Below are positions 7,661 through 13,738 of a DNA stretch of 27,113 nucleotides, in pieces. How positions within the stretch are numbered: the first letter of the stretch is position 1; every line of letters begins with the position of its first letter. The notes beneath the pieces were generated by a model. It was not told the DNA's origin and ran no database searches. It worked only from the letters and a program-made list of their open reading frames with translations. Made by a program: the position numbers and the translations under genes. The stretch covers positions 1 through 27,113 of the forward strand of contig JAHIPE010000079.1 in NCBI GenBank assembly GCA_018894655.1, in the 5' to 3' direction. The DNA comes from Actinomycetota bacterium (GTDB lineage: Bacteria; Actinomycetota; Geothermincolia; Fen-727; Anoxymicrobiaceae).

Positions 7661-10374
7661 ACCCGCACGTTAACACCATCGCCAACCGCCTGAGCCTCCG
7701 CCCCCCCCAGCGCGACTCGCTGGAGATTCTTGCACGGCTCTGCGACATCGTGCCGCTGGAGAAGAACAACGACGTGGCCCAGGCGCTCAAGACCGTTCAG
7801 GCCGAATACGTTACGGTCACCGACTTCGAGCGCGATTTCCCGTCGCTCTGCTTCGCCCTGGCGACGGGCGTGGGCAAGACGCGGCTCATGGGCGCGTTCA
7901 TCGCCTACCTCTTCAAGGCCGAGGGCATCCGGCACTTCTTCGTGCTCGCGCCGAACCTGACCATTTACAACAAGCTCATCGCGGACTTCACGCCCAACAC
8001 TCCGAAGTACGTCTTTCAAGGCATCGCCGACTTCGCGGTCGAGCCGCCGGAGATCATCACCGGTGACAACTACGAGATCGGCCGGGGGGTTCGGGGCAGG
8101 ACGCTCTTTGGCACAGATGAAAGGGTGCACGTCAATATCTTCAACATCGGCAAGATCACGAGCATCGAGACGCCCAAGGGCGCGGTCAAGACGAACGTCC
8201 CCAAGTTCCGGCGGCTTCATGAGTACATCGGGCAGAGCTACTTCGACTACCTGTCGAAGCTGGACGACCTCGTGCTTCTCATGGACGAGTCGCACCGCTA
8301 CCGGGCATCGGCGGGCATGAAGGCCATCGGCGAGTTGAAGCCCATCCTGGGCCTGGAACTCACGGCCACGCCGCACGTGGAACGCGGCGGCGGCACCCAG
8401 CCCTTTCAGAACGTCATCTACGCATACCCGCTATCGAGCGCCATGACGGACGGGTTCGTCAAGGAACCCGCCGTGGCGACCCGCGAGAACTTCAATCCGA
8501 AGAACTACGACGCGGCTGGGCTGGAGCAGTTGAAGCTGGAGGACGGCGTCCGCATTCACGAGAACACCAAGGTCGAGTTGGAGGTGTACGCCCGCGAGAA
8601 CGGGAGACCCATCGTAAAACCCTTCATGCTGGTCATCGCCAGGGATACTGACCACGCCAACGCGCTCATGAAGGTCATCGAGGGCGAGGCGTTCTTCGAG
8701 GAACGGTACAAAGGGAAGGTCATCCAGGTCCACTCGAAGCAGACCGGCGAGGAAAGGGACGAGACCGTCGAGCAGCTCATCAACGTGGAGAAGCCCGACA
8801 ACCCGACGGAGATCGTCATCCACGTGAACATGCTCAAGGAGGGTTGGGACGTCACGAATCTCTACACCATCGTCCCCCTCCGAGCGGCCAATTCGAAGAC
8901 GCTGGTGGAACAGTCCATCGGGCGCGGCCTGCGCCTGCCCTACGGGAAACGCACCGGCGTGGGCGCGGTGGATCGGCTTACCATCGTCTCGCACGACAAG
9001 TTCCAGGAGATCGTGGACTACGCAAACAGCGCCGACTCCGTCATCCGGGGTGGACTGAAGGTCGTCTACGTTACCGACGAGCGTTCGAAGGTCGTGGTGG
9101 TCGAGCCGGAGATCATGCAACGCATTTGGCCTCTGGCCGTTGCGGAGGGCATGAGCGAGTACAAGGTCGAGCAGCCGAAGTTGCTGTTCGAGAACCCGAA
9201 GGAACAGGAGGCGGCGAACGCCACTATGGAGGTCATTGCCCGGGAGTTCGAGCGTCTGCCGCGCTCCGCCGACCTGACCAAACCGGAAATCCAGAAACAG
9301 ATTGTCGAGAAGGTCAAGGAGATCATCACCCCCGCCCGGCAGGAACTGGAAGGCATCACCGAGCAGGTGAACGTGGCCGAGGTCGTGGCCAAGACCATCA
9401 CTCAGCATAACGAGCTTTTGATTGATATCCCCCGCATCACGGTCCAGCCCGTTGGCGACGTGACGCGAGGATACCGGGAGTTCAATCTCAACCTCGCCAG
9501 CATCCGCCTTCAGCCGGTGGATAACGAGATTCTCATCCAGGAACTCCACCGCCGCGAACAGCACCGGCTCATGCGCGGCACCGGTATCGTGCCGGAGGAG
9601 AAGCTCGAAGACTACCTCGTGCGTGGCCTCATTGATTTCAACGACATCTGCTACGACGACCACGCGGGTTTGCTCTACAAGCTGGCCGGGCAAGTCGTGG
9701 CGCATCTCCGGTCCTACCTCAAGAACGAGGACGAGGTTCTAAACGTCCTTCAATACCACCAGCAGGCGTTGGTCAATCTGACCCATGCCCAGATGCAGGA
9801 ACACTACGAGGAGAAGGCGGCGGCTTACGAAGCGCATGTGAGCAAGGGTTTCACGACGCTGCGCCCCAACAACTACTTGGCTCCTGCCGGGGAAACCGAG
9901 CGGGACTTCCGCGCGCCTGTGTCCGACAAGCAGGACATCCGCAAGATGCTCTTTGCCGGATTCGGGAAGTGCCTCTACAGTATCCAAAAGTTCGATTCGG
10001 ATTCGGAACGCCGCTTCGCGGTTGTTATAGAGAACGACAAGGAAGTTCTGAAGTGGTTCAAACCGGCCAAAGGAGTCTTCCAGATTCACTATGCGAGCGA
10101 GGCGTCCTACGAGCCGGACTTCGTGGTCGAGACGAAGATGGTGAAGTTTCTCTGCGAACCAAAGGCCGCAAGCGAGATGAACGACGCGGAAGTGCTGGCC
10201 AAGGCCAAAGCCGCGGCGGAATGGTGCGCCCATGCCACTACGCACGAGACGCGGCACGGCGGAAAGCCGTGGACGTATCTACTCATTCCGCATGACGTGA
10301 TTACGGACAACAAGACGCTTCAGGGGCTGGCCGCGACCTACACCCATGGCGGCGCGTCCGGCGGCAAACGGTGA
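7657..10374 (+). CDS. res: Type III restriction endonuclease subunit (Res)
   Basis: This 905-residue SF2 helicase-nuclease cleaves DNA after ATP-driven communication between unmodified sites, acting with Mod. Visible motifs are Walker A ATGVGKT (69-75), a motif II box DESH (210-213), motif III LTATPH (235-240), GWDVTNLY and the motif VI arginines QSIGRGLRLP near 420-430. The C-terminal PD-(D/E)xK nuclease shows EPDFVVETK (819-827) followed by CEPK (833-836), so the catalytic residues appear present. Length matches the family (about 900-1,000). It begins in an ATGA overlap with mod. The gene looks functional despite decay on either side of the operon. Confidence 0.92.
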   Translation: MNPHVNTIANRLSLRPPQRDSLEILARLCDIVPLEKNNDVAQALKTVQAEYVTVTDFERDFPSLCFALATGVGKTRLMGAFIAYLFKAEGIRHFFVLAPNLTIYNKLIADFTPNTPKYVFQGIADFAVEPPEIITGDNYEIGRGVRGRTLFGTDERVHVNIFNIGKITSIETPKGAVKTNVPKFRRLHEYIGQSYFDYLSKLDDLVLLMDESHRYRASAGMKAIGELKPILGLELTATPHVERGGGTQPFQNVIYAYPLSSAMTDGFVKEPAVATRENFNPKNYDAAGLEQLKLEDGVRIHENTKVELEVYARENGRPIVKPFMLVIARDTDHANALMKVIEGEAFFEERYKGKVIQVHSKQTGEERDETVEQLINVEKPDNPTEIVIHVNMLKEGWDVTNLYTIVPLRAANSKTLVEQSIGRGLRLPYGKRTGVGAVDRLTIVSHDKFQEIVDYANSADSVIRGGLKVVYVTDERSKVVVVEPEIMQRIWPLAVAEGMSEYKVEQPKLLFENPKEQEAANATMEVIAREFERLPRSADLTKPEIQKQIVEKVKEIITPARQELEGITEQVNVAEVVAKTITQHNELLIDIPRITVQPVGDVTRGYREFNLNLASIRLQPVDNEILIQELHRREQHRLMRGTGIVPEEKLEDYLVRGLIDFNDICYDDHAGLLYKLAGQVVAHLRSYLKNEDEVLNVLQYHQQALVNLTHAQMQEHYEEKAAAYEAHVSKGFTTLRPNNYLAPAGETERDFRAPVSDKQDIRKMLFAGFGKCLYSIQKFDSDSERRFAVVIENDKEVLKWFKPAKGVFQIHYASEASYEPDFVVETKMVKFLCEPKAASEMNDAEVLAKAKAAAEWCAHATTHETRHGGKPWTYLLIPHDVITDNKTLQGLAATYTHGGASGGKR

Positions 10375-10389
10375 TTGGAGGAACCACCC

Positions 10390-10540
10390 GTGATTCGATT
10401 TCTGCATACGAGCGACTGGCAGTTGGGGATGACCCGCCATTTCCTGTCGGAGGGCGCGCAGGAAAGGTACAGCCAGGCGCGCTTTGACGCCATTCGGACC
10501 ATGGGGCGGGTCGCCAAAGACCAGGATCGCCAGTTCATGC
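10390..10540 (+). pseudogene. 5' fragment of an SbcD-like metallophosphoesterase
   Basis: A GTG start at 10390, preceded by ATTGGAGG, opens a frame beginning MIRFLHTSDWQLGMTRHFL. This is the first metal-binding signature (HTSDWQLG) of SbcD/Mre11-like nucleases. Family similarity continues for about 50 residues, to RVAKDQDRQFM, and then stops where the GDxxE metal site should follow. The remaining metal-binding motifs are absent, so the product cannot be an active nuclease. The break coincides with a possible insertion-sequence end, and a transposase remnant follows. SbcCD-like pairs commonly follow type III restriction genes in defence islands; no SbcC-like partner survives in the window. Confidence 0.75.
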
Positions 10541-10575
10541 GGTACCACACCCGGTTTCTTGGACACAACTTTACG
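10538..10575. mobile_element. Possible insertion-sequence end at the sbcD breakpoint
   Basis: Immediately at the point where SbcD similarity stops, the sequence changes to TGCGGTACCACACCCGGTTT followed by CTTGGACACAA. A TG-initiated end carrying a TTGGACA-like segment is reminiscent of IS3- or IS481-type terminal repeats. No matching opposite end or target duplication is visible. This is a suggestion based on resemblance only. Confidence 0.2.
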
Positions 10576-10611
10576 CCTGGCATGACTCATGCAGCAGCCC
10601 TCTCGCAATGA

Positions 10612-10908
10612 ACCGCTCTGGCCTGTAGCGGGCTCTCCGGCTTGGAGCACGACCGAATGGTCCTGGGGAGCGGGCCGGCCGCGTCCGAGATGCTCCCGTG
10701 GGTGCACATAGTCATCGCCAACGTGAAGGGTATGCTCAGGGGTGTCCACCACGGCGTTTCCCCCAAGCATCTCCAACCTTACCTCTCCGAGTTCTGCTGG
10801 CGGTTCTCCCGCCGGCACTTTGAGGGCGAGCTCTTCGACCGCCTTCTCTGGACCTGTATCACAGGCGGTGATCCGCTCACCTGGGCCCAACTGGTCGGGA
10901 CTTCCTGA
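10612..10908 (+). pseudogene. C-terminal remnant of an IS1595-family (ISXO2-like) transposase
   Basis: After an in-frame TGA at 10609, about 98 residues match the end of ISXO2-like DDE transposases. They comprise a YSGL-like ACSGLSGLEHDR, GSGPAASEMLPWVHIVIAN, KGMLRGVHHGVSPKHLQPYL and SEFCWRFSRR, then FDRLLWTCI. The WVH-NVKG-RG-HGV-KHLQ-Y-EF-RFNRR pattern is diagnostic of this family's last catalytic segment. The zinc ribbon and the first two catalytic aspartates, normally in the preceding ~200 residues, are absent. There is no start codon in context, so it is a dead 3' piece. It marks the right edge of the acquired locus, about 130 bp before the secG promoter. Confidence 0.75.
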
Positions 10909-11036
10909 CGGATCCGCCCCGCATGGTCCAACGCTCCCACTACCTGGCTTCGACACCATGCCTGCCGTCAAGATCGCTCTCCTCCCCCCTTTGCCTCACC
11001 TCCAGGCAACCCACGCAGACTGTGACCTCCCGGCAC
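10909..11036. other. Non-coding boundary between transposase remnant and secG
   Basis: This C-rich stretch, with runs such as CTCCTCCCCCCTTTG, contains no convincing gene. It probably includes the outer end of the IS1595 remnant and the transition to host chromosome. I could not identify a terminal inverted repeat or a target duplication in it. Confidence 0.5.
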
Positions 11037-11045
11037 TGGTACAAT
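11037..11045 (+). promoter_or_regulatory. Extended -10 promoter for secG
   Basis: TGGTACAAT at 11037-11045 is an extended -10 (TGn plus TACAAT, five of six consensus bases). No good -35 lies 16-18 bp upstream, which is usual for extended -10 promoters. A transcript from here would have a leader of roughly 105 nt before secG. It gives secG a promoter independent of the acquired locus. Confidence 0.45.
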
Positions 11046-11157
11046 ATGTGCTAACCTCCTGAGCAGATGTCATAATCGTATAGAAAATGTACCCGAAAGC
11101 CCATTCGTTGCAAAGAGAACGCATTGACCTTACAATTGCTCCCGGAGGAATGAAAAG

Positions 11158-11400
11158 ATGGGTATACTCAAGACAGTAGTACTGGTAATGCACGTAGGTG
11201 CAAGTATGGGGCTGATAATCTCGGTGATGCTGCATTCGGGTAAGGGCGGCGGTCTCTCCAGCGCGCTGGGCGGGGCAAGCCCTTCCACTTTTTCCGGGTC
11301 CCACATTGTGGAGAAGAACCTTGACCGTATAACCATAGTGCTGGGTGTCGTTTTCTCCATAACCACGCTGCTCCTGGTCTGGATGCTGAACCCAAGCTAG
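11158..11400 (+). CDS. secG: Preprotein translocase subunit SecG
   Basis: The 80-residue inner-membrane protein has two transmembrane segments (about 3-24 and 56-77). They flank the conserved cytoplasmic loop LLHSGKGGGL-type sequence (MLHSGKGGGLSSALGG), the hallmark of SecG. It supports SecYE in protein export. GGAGGA at 11144-11149 is well placed before ATG 11158. In many Gram-positive genomes secG follows tpiA. Here the DNA immediately upstream is a mobile-element scar, so the usual neighbour may have been separated by the insertion. The next gene, rimP, has its own promoter. Confidence 0.92.
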   Translation: MGILKTVVLVMHVGASMGLIISVMLHSGKGGGLSSALGGASPSTFSGSHIVEKNLDRITIVLGVVFSITTLLLVWMLNPS

Positions 11401-11424
11401 CGGTTGTTGGGGCGGTTTTTCTGG

Positions 11425-11453
11425 TTGCGCGGCCTGCAGGGGTGTGATAAACT
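11425..11453 (+). promoter_or_regulatory. Promoter of the rimP-nusA-infB operon
   Basis: TTGCGC (11425-11430) is separated by exactly 17 bp from TAAACT (11448-11453). The latter is preceded by TGA, giving an extended -10. Transcription would start near 11460, about 25 nt before a terminator-like hairpin and about 75 nt before rimP. The arrangement is stronger than expected by chance but is not proven. Confidence 0.5.
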
Positions 11454-11483
11454 AATCTCGAAAGTAGAAAGCGCTCTATTACG

Positions 11484-11505
11484 AGTGGGCAAATGCCCAC
11501 TTTTT
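11484..11505 (+). terminator. Intrinsic terminator-like hairpin in the rimP leader
   Basis: AGTGGGC (11484-11490), loop AAAT and GCCCACT (11495-11501) form a perfect 7-bp stem followed directly by a U-rich tail (TTTTTG, then TTT). It lies downstream of the predicted rimP promoter and upstream of the rimP start. It could therefore act as an attenuator for the operon rather than only ending secG transcription. Both uses may apply. Confidence 0.65.
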
Positions 11506-11536
11506 GTTTACTTTGACGAAAAGACGAGGGAGAGAG

Positions 11537-12001
11537 TTGGAGGACGGAGTACGCGACAGCGTTTTGGAAGCAACAGGTGCGGTTATCCGGGGGATGGGGT
11601 TTGAGCCGGTTGACGTGGAGGCTGCTCGCGAAGGGGGGCGGCTATTCATCAGAATACTCATCGACCGTGAAGGCGGGGTTACGCTTGACGACTGCGCCCT
11701 CGCAAACGATCTCATAGGGGAGGTGCTGGAGCGGGAGGATGTCATAGGCAGGCCTTACGTGCTGGAGGTGATGAGCCCTGGAGTCAACAGGCTGCTGGGG
11801 AAGCCGGAGGATTACGCCGCCAGCACCGGGAAGAGAGTCAAGGTCAAGCTATGTCAGCCGTTTGAGGGGAAGTGGAGCTTCTCCGGGGTCCTGACGGATG
11901 CAGGAAGGGAATCGTTCAAACTGGAGCTCGGGTACGAGCTGTTGGAGCTCAAGTACGAGAGTGTATCGACGGCCAGGCTTGACCCTGAGCTACCGTGGTA
12001 G
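11537..12001 (+). CDS. rimP: Ribosome maturation factor RimP
   Basis: This 154-residue protein is needed for 30S subunit maturation. It has the RimP N-terminal fold (GFEPVDVEAAREGGRLFIRILIDREGGVTLDDC) and the conserved YVLEVMSPGVNRLL element leading to the C-terminal SH3-like domain. I chose TTG 11537 because a GAGGGAGAG stretch sits just upstream and the length fits the family. An upstream in-frame TTG at 11504 lies within the U-tract of the leader hairpin and is unlikely. It is first in a tightly packed operon through ribF, with nusA starting 25 bp later. Confidence 0.9.
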   Translation: MEDGVRDSVLEATGAVIRGMGFEPVDVEAAREGGRLFIRILIDREGGVTLDDCALANDLIGEVLEREDVIGRPYVLEVMSPGVNRLLGKPEDYAASTGKRVKVKLCQPFEGKWSFSGVLTDAGRESFKLELGYELLELKYESVSTARLDPELPW

Positions 12002-12026
12002 GCCTCAGGCAAGGATGTGTTAACCA

Positions 12027-13466
12027 GTGAATCCTGAACTGATCGAGGCACTAAAGCGAATAGAGAGAGAGAAGGGGCTGGCGATGGACACGGTCCTGGC
12101 GGCGCTGAGTGAAGCGCTGCTCTCCGCCTACGTGAAGAACTATGGGGAGGAGGCCGATGTCCGGGTAGACATCGACCGGGAAACCGGGGAGATGAAGGTC
12201 CTGGAGTTCCGGGAGGACGAGTCGGGCGAGATCGAGGAACTGGAGGTCACCCCGGCCAACTTCGGGAGGATAGCCGCTCAAACCGCCAAGCAGGTGATAA
12301 TCCAGCGTATCAGGGAAGCCGAGAGAGAGCTCATGTTTGACCAGTACCAGGGCCGAGAGGGCGATATAGTAACCGGAATTGTACAGCAGAACGATCATCG
12401 CTACACACTGATAGACCTGGGCAAGGTCGAGGCCCTGCTCCCCCCGAGCGAGCAGGTGCGTGGGGAGCGGTACGACCACGGCACACGGCTGAAGACGTAC
12501 ATAGTGGATGTTCGCAGGACGACCAAGGGCCCCCAGATCATGGTTTCGCGGACTCACCCCGGCCTTCTCAAGAGGCTTTTCGAGCTGGAGGTGCCGGAGA
12601 TATTCGACGGCCTGGTAGAGATCAAGGCGGTCGCCAGAGAGGCCGGGCAGCGGTCCAAGGTGGCGGTCGAGTCCAACGACGATAACGTGGACCCGGTGGG
12701 CGCCTGCGTGGGCGCTAAGGGGTCGAGGGTACGCATGATCGTAAGCGAGCTCAGGGGAGAGAAAGTGGACATCGTGGAGTGGAAAGAGGACCCCGCGGAG
12801 TTCATTGCCAACGCGATAAGCCCTGCCAGGGTGAAGGAAGTCGTGGTCGACCCGGACAGCGTTACCGCGGAGGTAATCGTCCCCGATAACCAGCTCTCCC
12901 TGGCAATAGGGAAAGAAGGGCAGAACGCCAGGCTGGCCGCGAAGATGACCGGGTGGAGAATAGATATCCTTAGCGAATCGCAGGCGAGGGAGGCCGCGGG
13001 GATAAGGGCCGAGCGCGAGCTGCTTGGCGAGGCCGCCGAAGAGGAAGAGAGACAGTGCCGGGCGATAACCGCCTCGGGGCACAGGTGCCGGAACAAGACC
13101 CTTCCGGGCTCCGATTTCTGTGGGATAGCCGCGCACCAGAGACTAGCTGAGCTGCTGGAGGAAGGGTCGGCCCAGGTCGAGGAGTTCACTCCCACGGAGG
13201 ACGAGGTGGGAGAACCGGAGGTAGATGCCGAGGAGCCGGCCCCGGAGGCCCAAGCATCCGGGGTCGAAGGCCCGGGAGAGGAAGCCGGTGAAACTTCCCT
13301 GGTGGGGGAGGAGGCGGCCGGGCCACAGGTGACAGAGGAAGCCGAGGCTCTGACTGACGTTCCCGAAGGCACCACCGGTGAGGCGCCGAGCAATGAGGAG
13401 CCGGGGGAAGGGTCAACGGATGAGGAATCCTGTACCGGGGATGGCGCCGCTCCCGAGGGGGAGTAG
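12027..13466 (+). CDS. nusA: Transcription termination/antitermination factor NusA with zinc-motif tail
   Basis: The 479-residue protein binds RNA polymerase and nascent RNA to modulate pausing and termination. The N-terminal polymerase-binding domain (about 1-105), S1 domain (about 110-180), KH1 (about 205-270) and KH2 (about 275-330, with LSLAIGKEGQNARLAAKMTG) are all present. Beyond the usual end, C344-X9-C354-X10-C365-X4-H370 (within RQCRAITASGHRCRNKT and GSDFCGIAAH) forms a plausible zinc-binding site. About 100 acidic, Pro/Gly-rich residues follow. Similar small Cys-Cys-Cys-His units occur in unrelated proteins, but one fused to NusA is unusual in my experience. The start is GTG 12027; ylxR follows 5 bp after the stop. 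Confidence 0.93.
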   Translation: MNPELIEALKRIEREKGLAMDTVLAALSEALLSAYVKNYGEEADVRVDIDRETGEMKVLEFREDESGEIEELEVTPANFGRIAAQTAKQVIIQRIREAERELMFDQYQGREGDIVTGIVQQNDHRYTLIDLGKVEALLPPSEQVRGERYDHGTRLKTYIVDVRRTTKGPQIMVSRTHPGLLKRLFELEVPEIFDGLVEIKAVAREAGQRSKVAVESNDDNVDPVGACVGAKGSRVRMIVSELRGEKVDIVEWKEDPAEFIANAISPARVKEVVVDPDSVTAEVIVPDNQLSLAIGKEGQNARLAAKMTGWRIDILSESQAREAAGIRAERELLGEAAEEEERQCRAITASGHRCRNKTLPGSDFCGIAAHQRLAELLEEGSAQVEEFTPTEDEVGEPEVDAEEPAPEAQASGVEGPGEEAGETSLVGEEAAGPQVTEEAEALTDVPEGTTGEAPSNEEPGEGSTDEESCTGDGAAPEGE

Positions 13467-13471
13467 GGGCG

Positions 13472-13738
13472 GTGCAGGTGAGGATGTGTGCCGGTTGTGG
13501 CGCCAGGAGGCCCAAGAGTGAAATGATAAGGGTTGCTGCCGACAGAGATGGAAACGTGTCCGTAACCGGCGAGAGGGGAGCGTCGGGGCGGGGAGCGTAC
13601 CTGTGCCCGGAGAAGAGGTGCCTCGAGATATCAAGGGGCAAAGGCGGCATACGACGGGGACTTAAGGCCAGTATCCCGGATGCGATCTATGAGGAACTGG
13701 AGCTACTGACAGGGGGTCAACGAGGGACAAGTGGGTAA
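13472..13738 (+). CDS. ylxR: YlxR-family RNA-binding protein
   Basis: This small basic protein of 88 residues belongs to the YlxR (DUF448) family that sits between nusA and infB in many bacteria. It shows the RMCAGCGARRPKSEMIRV opening and the GRGAYLCPEKRCL core, with cysteines in the family positions. It is implicated in RNA binding and possibly RNase P or transcription modulation; I cannot tell which from sequence. GTG 13472 is preceded by a G-rich stretch; GTG 13478 is an alternative. The stop overlaps the infB start. Confidence 0.9.
   Translation: MQVRMCAGCGARRPKSEMIRVAADRDGNVSVTGERGASGRGAYLCPEKRCLEISRGKGGIRRGLKASIPDAIYEELELLTGGQRGTSG

Noticed and set aside
8431..9705. Minus-strand reading frame of 424 codons opposite res
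   Set aside because: The plus strand encodes clear helicase motifs across the same bases; the antisense product is Val/Leu/Asp/His-rich with no family features.
10279..10971. Minus-strand frame of 230 codons across the SbcD fragment and transposase remnant
   Set aside because: The plus strand explains both parts by family motifs; the antisense frame crosses the breakpoint without any recognisable domain.
12051..13136. Minus-strand reading frame of 361 codons opposite nusA
   Set aside because: It is the antisense shadow of nusA, whose S1 and KH domains are unmistakable.
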